A stretch of 64,000 nucleotides of DNA from Erythrocercus mccallii (GCA_013397435.1 VZRG01002017.1:67407-131406), one strand, 5' to 3'; counted from the stretch's first letter, positions 37,807 to 51,686 are shown. Made by a program: numbers and translations. The notes: a model not told the origin generated them from the letters alone.

Positions 37807-40004
37807 GAACCAACAAAATACTAAGTGGTAGTATCTCCTCCAGGCACTACATTGGAGGGAGAAAGCTACCAAAATACATTCTGTATCCCAAGAGATGTCA
37901 CAGACTGGCTTTTAGGTCACTTAATGCTATTACAGAGTGTTTCCGAAACACATGTAACACTATACCGTGCCATCCTTTTCTGCTACCACAGGATATAGCA
38001 CTTTGGCATATTTATAAGGGTGAATTGTTCCCAGGATAGACAGCAAGCAAAGGTGATACCATACATACCTGGGTTCATTGTGTATTTTTACAGAAGTTTG
38101 ACATAAATCACCTTAAAGATGTCACTACTTTTCCTACGTGCCTTGACTTAATCTATATGAACATTTTATACTAGTGTTCTCCTTACCAAAAGCTATTCCA
38201 TTTACCTGGAGTCACAGCTCATCCAATTTCATTCTTACCCTTCCTGTGAAACAAGATTTTTCCCTCAGGCTTCACATATAGCAACCATAGGCCAACTCTG
38301 CAACACCCACCGGCACAGCATCAAAGGAGATAAGTGTCTGTTGAAATATTTATAAACTTGAATTCCATGCCACAACACAAACCTAATCTTTAAGAAACTT
38401 CCTCTTTACATGTGAGTTAGATAAACACCTCTTTGAAGGAAATCAGAACTAAGCTGTTTTGTGAAGTAGAATACGGAAAGTAAATGATTCAGGCCCAACT
38501 CAATCTCTCTGAAGCCGTTACAATGGTCATCAAAAGAACAGAGGTGTGACAACACCAGTCAGCAAACTCCCTTCCTCAATGGAAACTTCCAACACGCTGA
38601 TGATTGATCCATCTCAAGGGCTGAATGTCTCTAAAACAAGGGCATGCCTGTAGAGAAAGCAAAGAAGTTGGTACTGACACTGTTCGTATTCTATAGAAAA
38701 TGCACCAGTTCCCAGAAGTGTCCCACTGGGACTTTTCAGTAACCCTTAGGTAAATATCTGTTTATTAAACTACTTCAGGAAAGTTTTGCACCCAGTGCAG
38801 GCAGGAATTGAAGGAGTCTCTGTCAGTACTCACTGGCACTGTTATGAGATAGACCAGGATGAAAGATCTGCTCAGGAGACCCTCACAGGCATTCAGCTGG
38901 AGGAATTTCAGATTTAGTGAGGTGAAGAGTATACAACAACTAGCATCTGACACAGAGAGCCTGTGTTCATTTTGGCAGAACCTGCTGCCCCTCACATCTA
39001 TCAACACTGCAGCTACATCCCTCCTCACCTGACAACAAGTTCCAGGAGACCACGTACACTGAGAGTTTGGCTTCACGTTAGCTCAAAGCCTTGATCTCAC
39101 CCTTTTGCCACAAATCCTCTGCTCAGATGATGAGAATGTGGCACCTGCAAGAAGCCAAGGATGAGCTTAAGAAGCAGCCTTAGTACAGCAGAGGAACACT
39201 CCTGTCACTTCTGCTGCCACAACACACAGAATCCTCTGCTGCATTATGCCAGTTTCACCTCCAGTTCAATCAAGTAAAAAAAAAAAATGGGACTACCAGC
39301 ACAAATAATTCCAATTTCCAGATACCTTTCACTTCCCTGTGCTGATTATATCTAGCACACCTTGTACATTCACTTTTCTAGAAGCAAAACAATCTGGGCT
39401 AGAAAAATTTTACCCTACTGGGATAACTGAAAACTGTGAGATGAAAACCAAGACTGTCTGAAACCTACACAGTTAGACTAAAAAATTGCCCAAAGGCATG
39501 TACTAACTTTCACACCCTTATGCTTCTTCTGCCTCTCCCCTTTTGGCAAACTCTCAGGCACAGATACCATTTAAAAATTACTCTTACTCCATTTCCTTTG
39601 CTCCTAAATAAGCATTACTTAAGACAATTTATGATCCATTCTACAATTAGAAATCCACTCTGGAAAAAAATAGCTTGATATTAAAAAAACTCAAATTCCC
39701 TAGTGAGATCAGAGCCACCTAACACAGGATGGGAATCCAGTTTTTAAATGCAGTAGTTTGATGAAGGAAACCACAGAGCAGCACACACTAAGATATGTGT
39801 AAAGAGAAATCCAAGTAAGTGTTAGCTATTCTGCTGGTCAAACTAAATGGAGCTCTAGCAAAGCTTTCAGAAGTGCCTCAGGAAAATTTCAGCGCATTTT
39901 AAGACAGAGTTGTAAATTTAGCATAGGTATCAAAGAAAAGTGTACCCATCTAGTGGCAAGGAGTCACTTCACAGAAAACAGCAATCCCTATTTTTAGCAG
40001 TAAA
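37807..40004. other. Non-genic DNA after the ERVL LTR
   Basis: No gene is recognised. A 103-codon minus-strand open frame at 38765-39076 has no known motif. A poly(A) run of about 12 bases lies near 39276-39288. A strong CTCF-like core occurs at 39942-39960 and is listed separately. Confidence 0.65.
39942..39960 (-). promoter_or_regulatory. Candidate CTCF-binding core
   Basis: On the minus strand the sequence reads TTGCCACTAGATGGGTA, matching the CTCF core pattern CCACYAGAKGG closely. Only the base after GG differs from the usual C. Similar, weaker minus-strand cores occur at 31148-31163, 47864-47880 and 57945-57960. Motif presence alone does not show occupancy. Confidence 0.35.
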
Positions 40005-40075
40005 TATAGAATTATGGAATTATCCAGGTTGAAAAGACCTCTAAGATCATCAAGTCCAATCATTCCAGTAGTGTA
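40005..40075 (-). mobile_element. Short CR1 LINE 3' fragment
   Basis: About 70 bp matching the extreme 3' end of a CR1 element in minus orientation. Plus-strand landmarks are TAGAATTATGGAATTAT (degenerate copies of the CR1 terminal short repeat), then CAGGTTGAAAAGACCTCTAAGATCATCAAGTCCAA. This follows the reversed CR1 tail order seen throughout bird genomes. It is severely 5'-truncated, as is usual for CR1. Confidence 0.82.
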
Positions 40076-43000
40076 AAAGTCCTGCAGCTGGGTAAGAGAA
40101 ACCACCCCCAAAGGCAGTCTTATTACTGATGGCAAAATGGATATCCAGATATTTGTATCAGGCAAAGAAGCAGTGATGCTCTTATAATATTTATCAAACA
40201 GCATTTAACAAACATAAAAATTTAAAATAGCATGGCTACATAGGTATAGAGCTGCTCCGTGATTTTATGAGAGTAAATGTACAGAAGCTAGGAGAAAGGT
40301 GCTGGTGGTAGGAAGGAAGAGGGGGGAAAAAAACACCAACCAATGAACAACCACCAACAAGGAAATGGCTACTCAAACAGCTTCAGATGAAAAATCTGGG
40401 GAAGCCTTGTCCTACGAAGTCTCTCAATACTGGTCCTAAAGACGCCTTCTCATTCGGAGCTGATGTCATTTTAGACCTTTGCACAGCAGGGACTGAAGAC
40501 AAAAAACAAAGAACAAGTTAAAAGAGACTCCATATGCTTAAGGGAGGTGATCAGAGGTAAAAAAATGAGTTTAAGAGGTAGTAAAATACAATTCCCAGCT
40601 CAGGAGAATAGTTTGTTTGGGGAGACCATTCTTAAAGGCTCCTCTTGAACCCTCTGAGACCTCTTGTAGAAGGGTTTGCTGATAATGTTTTCCCCACTCA
40701 CAAAAGTATTTTAGAGGCATTTTATTGAGGCAACACAGACAGGCTTACCCTGACAATTTTACATTAATTACTATGTTTGAAGCCCAGTTTCAATGCTTCT
40801 GCACTTTAAAAGCTAGTAGAGATTTTATAGTTGCCTAAATAACAAAAGCAAAATATTCTTCCGGGGAGAAGGGAAAACATAACAAATACTTATTATCTAG
40901 AGAGTTGTTTACACTCCAGTATTTGTGCTACAAAGGTTGATTAGGTGATGTGAATGAAAGTGGTAGAGGGAATTAATTTTGAGCCACGGACTGCATTAGA
41001 GCTTAGGGCAGTCCCTCTCCTTTGTCAAGTGAGAATGGAAATGGGAGGGGATATTGGAGGGGATATTGCAGAAGTCATGCAAACAACTACTTTTGATCTA
41101 TGCAGTCACTCAGTGTGATTTATTTGCTGAGACACAGAGTAAGTGCAAGACTTCAAGTCCCTTAAGCACAGGCAATACACACACAGAGCCTTTCAGAAGT
41201 TTCATTTCTCAGTCCTCAAAATTCCTCTGAGCATATCTGCAGTGAGAATATCACCAGGTTTCTAGAATAGAGCTACTATTACAGAGCAAGGGGGAATCTT
41301 TACTTCATTAAGAAGAGTTCATACAATACAGATCACTCTTACGTAATTTAAGAATCCCACAAATAATTCAAAATAACTTTTCACATAGTAAGCCTTAAGT
41401 AGATTGCTTCAGTGCTTCTGCCACAGCTCTGCTTTGGGCACTCTTCCACACAATCCTGAATGGTTTTGTTTTCTGATCTATAATACACTTGCAACTTAAC
41501 AGAGTGGAAGGTGTAATTAACACTTCCAAAAGTTAACAGAAGTGTTTGAAGGGGCAAGAATCTAGTTAAAGGTATTTCCCACAGGAAAACAATTCTAAAT
41601 ATTTATCACCTTAAAATTACACCACATTCATGTGACTTCTGTCAGTGGTAGATACAGGAAATAAAATTTTAAATAAATACTGTAAGGCCCATGTAGAAAA
41701 TTTTATAGATAGATGTCACAACAGAGTAGGAGGAAAACCTTACTGGAGGAAGTTAGGAAAGCCTGTTTTCCACATTGAAGAGCCTCCAGTCCAGCTGATG
41801 GTTAAGGAAAAAAAAACCCAAAAAAATAACAAAACCAAACAAAAGCCCAGATGCTAACATGTAGCTGCTTTACTGAAAGACTCAACTCCTACAGGAGACT
41901 GCCCAGTGTAAAGGTCTCACATTGCACAGCAGAATCTCTCCAAGCTGAACTCGAGCAACCCCTGAGGAAAAGGCATGTTGGTTCCTCTTTTCAGTTAATC
42001 CTTGGCTTTTTTCCAAAGACCTCTCCAGAAAGAATAATTAATGCTAATTACAGGATTTGCGTTTTTTAAATTAACTACACAAACCTCCATCTCTATAAAA
42101 CTGGGCCCTATTAGATGCTGAAATAAAGAAATTCAAGACTTCAAAGGGTTTTTTACTAATTCTTGGAGACATTCAGTGTATCTTACATCAAAAATAAATT
42201 GTATTAAAATTAAATTGCTTTTAAAGCAGCAGTAGTCTCTTGCTTGTGAGCCAGTCTACGGCTCTGAACTTCTGTCAGGGCTCTTAAAGACAGAAAGGAA
42301 AAAAAATGCAGGAGAAATACGTTTTTCACTTTAAAAAATAATATTAAATGCCTTTTTTATTATTTCCTGTTGAATTGCTCTAAACCAGTGATTAAAACAA
42401 CATAAAACATATGTTTTCGCTTTAAAAAGTCAGAGTCTCCAAATAGGATCAATTGTTAACTTTCGTTTGTACAATATCCACAAATGTGGCATCGTATTTA
42501 CTTATTCTAATCCTATACCACACCTTCCTTTTTTTCCTTTTATTTACAAAACAATCAAACATTTCATCTCATTCTCCCTTTCTTCCTCTCTGACAGATGC
42601 CTCACTGTGCAACACTTCTGGCATCAACAACGGTCTCCTGGGGTTGCCCAAGGCTAGGATTTGGTACATCCTGGCCATATTTCCAGAGTTCCTTCAGGTA
42701 GCAATGGTGGATAATTGAGTATTGTGGTTCCTGCTACTACATTTTATTTACACTGTTGTAGCTTCTGGATACCACGGTCAAGTGGAAGCATCCGATTGTG
42801 ACAGACACTCAAGGGCACATGATGAAAAGATGTTCCTTCATCAAAATGTCTGCAATCCAGGCAAGAATGTGATGGGAGAAGGAGTTGGATGTAAGTCAGA
42901 ACCCACAACAGAGTTGTTTACATTTAAGGAGGTGAGAGAAGTACAATATGCAATACTGTAAAGAGTTGGAAAAATCAGGGGGAAAGTTCAACTCAAACAA

Positions 43001-46000
43001 TTTCCACCACTTTATAAAACTTTTCAAGTACACTACAGAAGAAAATGCACGAGTTCTGCTCTGAAATATTAGCAATCCTTTTGCTTCAATTTCTTGCCCT
43101 GAAAATGCTGTCCACAGGAAGGTCAAAGAAGCACGGTGGTGGATTTTGCCCTCCCAATAGCCCAATCTCCCCTTCATCTTAACAGATTTGGGTAACAAAA
43201 CAACTTGAACATAAAGCTCAGACCTGTTCTTGCATGCACTGTGCATGAGGAAAATCAGCTGCTAATGTCAATGGAAGCAAACTGAAGCAGTGCCAGGTTA
43301 AGCTGTACCAAAAGCCAGCCCGTGTACCGAATTGCTGAGCGGCTTTTTGCCAGACCTTCCTCAAATCCTGTCCAATGTCTTGCAATGCCAAACCCAGCAT
43401 GTGAGTCCTAAAGGACCATCAGCAATAAATCAAACTGGTCCTCAGGCTGTCCACAGCAGAAGTAGCTTGGGTTCTGATGTGCATTTCAGACATGGAGACT
43501 TAGATATCCTTTTATAAATAGTAGCTCTTCTCTCTAAAATGATCAGAAAAAAGAGAGACTTATTTAAAAGATTTATTTTCCGTTTTTCCTTCTACTTCCC
43601 CCATTACAGATGGTATCTGAGCAATCAGTTGTCTTTTTTTTAATAAAATTCACCCCAAAAAAATGAATATACATTTTAATGACTTACCTGAGCACTTATT
43701 TAAAAGCTCATACTATACTTTTTTGTTCATATGACGTCCATATAAAATGCATTATGCATTTTCTTGACTCACTTCCAAATACTGCAAGAACAAAGAGAGA
43801 TCCTTCCCATCACTCAAACAGCCAGAAATGTACATGACACTCTTTCAGAGGTTAAAAAAGGCCTTTTAGCTTCAGCTGAAAGGTATTAATTTCTGAAGGC
43901 ACTACTCTTGGTAGTGTTTGTTATTTTATCTTTGAGGAAACCTTGTAAATGAGATTATAATGCAGTATTACTAATTTCATAGATTGCAAAGGTGTTCAGG
44001 GTCAAAAGCAAACAGCTTATTCCATTCTTAATCTAGACTTTATCTTTCTCCTTCTCATAGGCTCTTGAACATCCCTAAATAGCTACATATACTCCCAGTT
44101 CCCCATCACAGCTGTTTGAACTTACACCAAGTGAAGCTGATGCACATGGAAAATTTGACCACTGTGTATAGCAAACATGGGGTTTTTGGCATCTTTATGT
44201 GACACAAGGGACAAAGACAAACACTGGAAAATTACTGCTTCTCCCCACCCCATCTCTGTTTGTTTCCACAGCCTCTTGACTATCTCCTGTGCTTCCCTGT
44301 GAGATCAGCTCCTCTTTCTAACCCTGGCAACTACCTTGTCTCCTTCAGTTTCGGTAAGATTAGACCTCCTTGAGCTGCCTTTCTTTTCAACATTTTCCTG
44401 CCAGAGTTCACATAAATTGCAGAGACAGCAAGGGTAAGATACATACCTTTCCTTCTAAGAAAATTATTTGCTTTTCACATTTTTTACTCACAGGTCAAGA
44501 GGCCAGCCTAATCCTGCTTTCCATCTTGGTCTTCCAAATGCATAATAATCTACTGACATTTTAGGGTATTCTTCTGCATGACACTCACCACCACTTGCAT
44601 CCATAGTTTCTTTTCTGTTCCCCACACTGCACACCTGACCAGATCATTTCCACAACATTAGGAAACCTTTTTATTAGGTACCTAGTCCTTTCAAATTAAT
44701 CTTTACTCCTGTCCAAAGGTTTATTAATATTGTATTTTAAAGTGTTGTTTCTTCTCTGCTCTTTATTAATATCCACTTTAGGAAGTGAGTCCATGAACTT
44801 AGATAACTTTGTTACTCCCCAAGATGATTAATGAGGTGATCTTAAATATCAATAGCATAACACTAGCATTTTGAGAAACTATTTATATTACACAGCAAAA
44901 AAGCTATTCGTAACTTCCACATAAAACAACTCTGGAATGGAGATGTTTCCTGCAGTTAAGTCTTTGTTTACCTTAACCATGACAAAAGCAGACCCTCTTA
45001 CTCTAGGTTGCTTGCTGTAGGTCTCCACATGAAGTGGTTTACATCCACTGGTTTCAGCACATAAATACAGAATATTATCCTGTGAAATGAAGATGCAGCT
45101 CTCTGGAACTTCTCTATTTATAAGTTAAGCCTGTAAATGAAGAAACTTTCCTGGAAGACATCAAGACCCTGGAGTGTTCCTTTTCTAAGCATGGTTTGGT
45201 ACCATACAAGTCAAAGCTGGAATGTTAATAGGTTGCATATAAAGCTTAAGATAAGCTGATTACAATAAAGTTTGCTTTTGACAGCTCCATCCTAACAACA
45301 CATCCACAACACATTGTACTCTGCCATCAGGTTTCTCCCTCTAGCAATCTATTTCTACTAAACACATAAGCAAATTTCTTCATATAAAGAGAGAATTAAG
45401 CTGTAGCTTCACCTGTCCAAAACACTAAAAGACTAAAGCTGGCAGAAATAAATGCTAGGGTAAGAGGCTTCACCTGTCTGTTTGTTTTGCTGCTGCTGTT
45501 CTTGTGTCCTCCCACAGCAAGCTATGGTCAGAAATAGAAAATCACATACCACAAAGAACGTCTTATCAGAAATTCAAGCTATGCTAAAAGGAGTGTCAAA
45601 AATCACAGCAAGAGCCTTTCTTGTGAGATGTCTCAGCTTAAACACCTTGAGCAGATTACATAAGGTTTACCAAAGCCTCTGGATATGATTTTCCAAGCCT
45701 CTCTAACTGTCCACTCTCAAATATGGGGATTACACTAGCTTGTTCAGCAGTCATTTTCCATACTATCTGCTGGGAGCTGCCAGTTACATGGACATTCAGC
45801 TTTCACAAAATCAATCCTCAGCTTCCCAGGAGCAGCCAAGCCTTTTAAGTACAGCACCTAGGCCAGCCTCACCTTGCTACTTGCCAAAGGAGGTTGGGAA
45901 GGGCAGCAGCAGGAGGCTGGATGTGAGCAAAAGCAAGCCAGCAAGAGCACTAGGGAGCAGACAGACAGACAATACGCAGGAAGTCCTGTTAGCCCAGACA

Positions 46001-46124
46001 CTGCTGAGCCGTTGGCAAAGCTACCCTGATCCCCCCCCATTCTTGTGGCACTGCCAACCACCCATGTATGGCAAGGGCCAACCCAGACCTTCTCTTACAT
46101 CACAAAAAAGACTTGATGGTAGAG
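40076..46124. other. Non-genic DNA between CR1 fragment and minus-strand LTR
   Basis: No gene is recognised. A 12-bp tandem repeat (GAGGGGATATTG twice) lies at 41045-41068 and a C/A-rich low-complexity run at 41806-41846. Open frames of up to 116 codons (42896-43246 minus) show no domains. A 137-codon plus-strand frame at 45740-46153 lies in a GC-richer patch and runs into the LTR at its 3' end. I could not recognise it and treat it as fortuitous. Confidence 0.6.
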
Positions 46125-46130
46125 ACTATT

Positions 46131-46654
46131 TGTTGCAGCAACCTTCTTATTAGAGAGTAAAAATGAGCCAAGGCACAGACTTCTTGTTAAACACAGCATA
46201 AAAAGGGTCCTGGTTAATTCCTCTTCAGGGCTTAGCCATCTTAACTCCAACTATTTGCTGACTCTGGCTGCAGCAAGCTCCTACTGTAGGTTTCCCTTGC
46301 AGCCTCTGACTGCTGGTTATTTCCTGCTAAACTGTGACTGCATATATGAGTTTGCAGACTCTGAATGCAGGCTTTTACCTAGCTAGACTGTGACTGCAGG
46401 TTCCAACATCAGGCTCTAACTGCAGACCCAGACTGACCTCACAGTAATGATTCTCTCCTTCATGGTCCTCAAAGTTTCTCCTCCATGATGAGCCTCCCTT
46501 ACCAGCCAACACCAACCGCCTGCCCGCCCCGCCCTTTTATCTCACTCATCCTTATTGGATATAGCTGTGACTCATCAGGGGTGAGGCTGTATTGGTTAAT
46601 TAACACAGCTGTCACATATAAGGGGTGAGGTCACCAGTATTCCCTTCTCCTACA
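46131..46654 (-). mobile_element. Solo LTR, class II ERVK-like, with internal repeats
   Basis: A 524-bp LTR in minus orientation, flanked by the perfect 6-bp target-site duplication ACTATT at 46125-46130 and 46655-46660, the length expected for class II ERVs. It begins (minus strand) TGTAGG at 46654 and ends GCAACA at 46131. On the minus strand, promoter-like elements occur in sequence: a CCAAT box (46591-46595), an AP-1 site TGAGTCA (46568-46574), a second CCAAT (46554-46558), a GATAAAAGG TATA-like element (46532-46542) and a GC box (46522-46533). No canonical AATAAA is present downstream, and AATAAG near 46146 is the closest. Downstream of the TATA-like element lie six degenerate copies of a short CTGCAGTCAGAG-like unit, listed separately. 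No internal retroviral genes adjoin it. Confidence 0.83.
46262..46425 (-). repeat. Degenerate ~28-bp repeat array inside the LTR
   Basis: Six related units, plus-strand consensus CTCTGACTGCAG, start at 46262, 46304, 46332, 46359, 46388 and 46414. Spacings are 42, 28, 27, 29 and 26 bp. The spacers are less similar than the 12-bp core. The array lies downstream of the TATA-like element when the LTR is read on the minus strand, so it would be in the transcribed part. Confidence 0.75.
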
Positions 46655-49600
46655 ACTATTTAAGATGCATCAGGATAAAAATATTGCAAACTGATGAGCT
46701 CTTCAGCACTCACTGTTTCTTTTCCATGAATAGCTACAGTATTTGCATGCCTTCTTTTATGCCTTCCTGCAGCAAAGTCCCAGCAATCACAGAAAAGAAA
46801 TACAAGCTATACACACTGGTCATTAGTATCCAGACCACATTTTGGATTCCTAGAACATGCACATCTATTTCACTAATACTAACAGCAATTTTAAAATCTG
46901 AAGTGTTAAGAAAAACTGCACAAGTTCAACAGAGGAGCAGATGAGAGGTGCAGTGAATAGAATTTTAGTGTTCTTTGTTCTAATTACAGTGAATAATACT
47001 TTGGCAGAAAGACCAGAGTCCTGATTGTTCCAGGAACTTCCAACAATCAACAGACTATTACCTCACTTATTTACACCAGAGACCTGATCTTCCAGTCACA
47101 CAAAGCACGTAACATGGGCTTTAAACACATGAACAGTCTGACTGACTTGTTTGGCTCAACTGAGGTGCTGAGGAATGAGCCTGAGACTGAAGCACAGATT
47201 CTCCTGCTAAAGGCTTTCTTGGTGTTCTGCACACTGAAACCACTCCAGCCTCCATTTCTTTTCCCCTCTAAAATACCTCTGATACACACCCTGATGTTCT
47301 GCCACGCACCCAGCACACTGGCATGATTTGATCTTTGAAAATTCAGCTTACTGATGGCTTACTTGTACAATAGCCTAGTGGAGTTAGAAGGCACAATAGA
47401 GTACCCCAGTCACTTAGGAATGGCTGGAGAAGATTGAAAGGTTTGACTTTCTTTGCAGTAATTACAAAGGTGGTACCTGCATGAAAGCAGACTCATGAAG
47501 TTCAAACCCCCGCTTTCGCGTGCACTGAGAACACATCTCCAAATGCAAGACTTGCAAAAGGGTAGAAAATTTTAAAATTCCAGGTCTCCCCAAATAAACT
47601 TCCTTTGACTCATGGGTCATCTAGAGCAATGAAAGCTAACAAGGAATAAACCTAGAACTGGAAATCAAATAATCCTATTTAATTTTATGTTGTTGACACA
47701 ACTTGTTACATGTGTTTCCTACCAGAATAAATGAAATCATAGTCATCTGATTTCCAAATTACCATCTATTGTTTCAGAAATACAGGGTGTAAATAATTGC
47801 AGTGCAATCGCCTGTGTCTGGACCTCCCTCATCCGGAACTGTTACCAGGATTAGCATAAATTACAGTGCCATCTAATAATGAAATCACTGAACACTGATT
47901 GTGCCAGCTATTTAAACCTGTAATTATTACTCATTAGAAACGTGTTTCACATTATTTGCCCCTTGCAGGCCCAGAGTTTTTGTCTAAAGGCTTCTGCAAA
48001 GAATTCTACAAAGAAGACTGTGGAGAAATTTGAAACAATAGGCACGAATTTCAGCTGCAAAGACTGTCTGTCAAAAGAAACACGTGGGCACCATTCATCC
48101 AACCTGAAAGACATTTGTATCTGTTACTGCAAAGGAAAGTTGCAACAGGCAAGAAAGGAATGCTCCAGTATCATTCAGATAGATATGAAGAATATGTGGT
48201 TTTCTGCCTAAGTGGACAGTGATTACCTCACAGCATCTGTTATCATAGTACACAATTAGCATAACTCTAAATGAAATAAGCTCCTGACCTAGCCAGAGGG
48301 AAGGCTTTTTGGCAGCTCTTGTCATGGCTAGGTAGGGATAGACAGCTACCTGGGACACCACACCAAAGGCAGTTTAGGACAAACGCCAGAACTAAAGCAA
48401 AAATGACTGTAACACTTGCATGCTCCTCTCTAAAGGGTTTGCAGAAGACAGCTGATTAAGACTTGTCAGTTGCCCTTCTGGATCAAGCTGTTTACAAGAT
48501 GAAATGTCTAAGAAGAGGCTCAGATAAGTGCTCTTCAGTCCTAATAGATATTTTAAATCCATTTTCCTTGACAGAGTGAAACTGATTTACTTTTTGCCAT
48601 CTTCTTCCCACTGCACATGCAAAAGCGTTGACACTTTCAGAACTAAAAAGGTACAAAAGAAAGAGAGGGCAGGCAAGTATACATCATTTTGGAAGAAACA
48701 CCTGAGTACAAAGATCTCAGCTGACAGTGAGCCTGTTCATCTTCCCTGATGACTCCTTCCAACAGCTGATTTCAAGCCACAGTTTAAAGTTCCATTCCTG
48801 CGGTGAGTGGGTCCAGTAGACAGGCAAACAACTCAGTTGCCAAGGTACACACCCCCTACAGACTGCAGACCCTCACAGCAGCTGGAGGCACACCTATGAA
48901 GGCCTGAGCACTCCTGAAAGTTTAGCTTGTATTAATGCTTCACAAAATTGTAGGAGCCCATCTCCACTTCAGCCAGGATGCAGAAGGCTAAGAGTCTGTC
49001 CATTCTCTGAACAGAAGGCCCTTATTTTACTTACCACAGGCTCTGCAATAGGGAGAAACTCCAGCCTTCTGATAATTGAGTGATTCTGCCCAGCTTCCAG
49101 CCACTTGTACCAACTTATTGCCATGATGCAAGGTCAACAAACCTAATCATTGGATGTGGCATTTAACTAATTGGTTCTGTATCCTTAAATTTCCTACCAT
49201 CACCTGGAAGGTGTTACAAGCCTTACCAGAGGTTGTAATTTGATATATGCAGAATATAGGAGAAACTGTGTCCTCCCTTACATGATGTTAGTGTAGCTGT
49301 TCTTTTTAGCATTCAACAACTAGCAGCTTCAAAAATAAAATACAATTCTTTCTTGAATGCGTGGGACACAATAAGTTCAAAAAGTAAGCCACAACTCTTC
49401 TGTTGACAGGTGTTTGCAAATAAAATTAAATGTTCCAGGCAAAGACAATCTAAGCTTTTTGTACAAATATGATGTTACCTGCAGGTATTTACCCTCAGAT
49501 AAAACTTTGCATTACCTAAATATTGCCTTACTTATGCCTGTAGTCTGTGATGTTACTACTGCAAATATTTGAAATTCAATGTCTGATGTAAATAATAAGC

Positions 49601-51650
49601 TGACCTGGCTTAAAAAAATTATTATTCTGTTGTACCACTATTAGCTCTAGTTGTCTGCATCAGTGAGTATCCTTTCAGAACTGAATATCCTTACAGAATC
49701 TCTCCTCCAAAAAAAAAGAGCCATTCTTAGCTGTTCCGATCTGTATCTATGAATAATGTAGAGCCCAAATAGTCTTCTTTTTATTACCAAATAGTCTTCT
49801 CCAGTAAATTGATGGGCACCAAGCCAGATTCTGTTACTTGGTCTTTCTCTCCAACTTTTTGGCTTTGTCAGGAAAATAAGCCCCTTTCTCTTTCCTAGGT
49901 TATATTTCCAAAAATAAGGCTTTTGCAAGTTTACCATTTATGTTTCTGGAGAGAAAAAACTCTAGGAGATTGTTTATTAAAAATAAAATAAGCATTTCAA
50001 TAATTTGTCAGTTAGTAACCTTCAACCTAGACTGTGTGGACAACACTGGTTTCTATTATACAGGATGAAGGATACACCAAATGGGGACAAAAATATCCAT
50101 CCTACACAGAATTGTTAAACTTCCTTAAAACTGTTGAAATATTTAAATTATTTGTAGTTTATAAAATAAATTGGTATTCTTTAACACCAAACAGGATAAA
50201 CTGCAATTCTATTCAAATTATTGTCTGCTTTTTCTTTTTGACAGTAGAAACCAGGAATTTTCTTTCCATTTGAGGGTAATATTATATTTGGTGCATTTGT
50301 TCTGTTTTCTTCAAATAGAAGTGGTGATGTGTGGTGACAAGAAAACAGACCTCATATTACCATATATTTATACACTGTAGAAGGAATGATGGTGCATTAA
50401 TAGGTTTATTAAAGAAGACTGCTGTGCTTTAGGCACATGAAAGGACAAGGCATCAACCAGTTTCACAATTATCAACCCACTACCTATTTGTTTACCCAAT
50501 TTAACATACTGAAAACTAATCAAAGAGGAGAGACTGGGGAAACAGGAGAGTTTAAAATAGCAGCAGTTAGCAAATACATCAATGGAGAGCTGAGAGATTT
50601 GCACTTCTTGGACAAGATACCACGGCTCTGGAGTGGTTTCACCATTTTAATACGGATTAATTGCCTTGTTCGTATTTCATTGCAAGGTTGTGTTAAAGCT
50701 TTGATTAAGAATTATCTTAGCATATCTCTGACCAAGGGAGAAAAAGGAACACTGCTTTTGCTGTTGGTACAAGAGAAAATCAACTGTGAGTCATTCAAAG
50801 GAACTGTGTTAATGATACAAAACATGTGATTTGTACTATTCTGTGTATTTTATACCTGCTTTCATCTCCTTACCATCTCATACAAGATAATTCCTAAAAA
50901 AAGCATTAAAGCAAAATTAGGAAAAACTTCCCGATTTCCTATTCATAGAATTACAGATAAAAGTAAGGCTACTGGGAAACACTACTTTATTATAAATATG
51001 AAGGGAAAATCAGTAAGTCCTAAAACACCTGAGAAAATAGACCTTAAATGAAGCACTTCTCAATGGCCTGAAATAGCAGAAAGAGCCCCAGAGGAGGTAG
51101 AATAGGGAGTCAAGTGCCTCTGTGTAGTCAGCAGTATACACTGAACATACTTAAGCATAGGTAAGATTAAAATGCTATTAATTAACATAATTAAACACAT
51201 CTGAAACAAAATTAATGAGTGTTAGTATACAGGGTTTGTTGAGAGATGTATAAATATTTTCCCATTACAATGTGCATGTGTTCACAGGCAGGTATATTTA
51301 AATATGATATATTGCACTGGTATAAAGAAAACTGGGAACTGAAATCTTAGTGTGGTTATGCCTCCATAAAAGCCTGCCTAATAGCTCCAGGTCAGCAAGC
51401 CCTCAGCAATAGATGGCCTAGCTCCAAGCTGTAAGCAAAGCAATATGGTTCTAGCCTAAAAAATACTCACAAAAAAAATTACACCATGAAAATTTGCTTT
51501 ATAAATAAAGGAGATAATAGCGTGGATGCTTAGAAGCCATTTCTCTCCACGTAAGAGGGTAAGATCTTCCTGATATTTCTACATGTAAATTCTGAGTCTT
51601 AACCTCTCTGGGAGAGATAAATGTGATATCAGACTCTAGAGCATTACATA

Positions 51651-51686
51651 TTCTCTCTGTCTCTGTCCCTTTCTCTCTGTATATAT
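51651..51686 (+). repeat. CT-rich microsatellite
   Basis: An imperfect TCTC/TCTG-type pyrimidine array of about 36 bp that leads into a short alternating TA stretch. Confidence 0.75.

Noticed and set aside
45740..46153. 137-codon plus-strand open frame beside the LTR
   Set aside because: It reads into the LTR at its 3' end, has no recognised motif, and lies in a GC-richer patch where stops are rarer.
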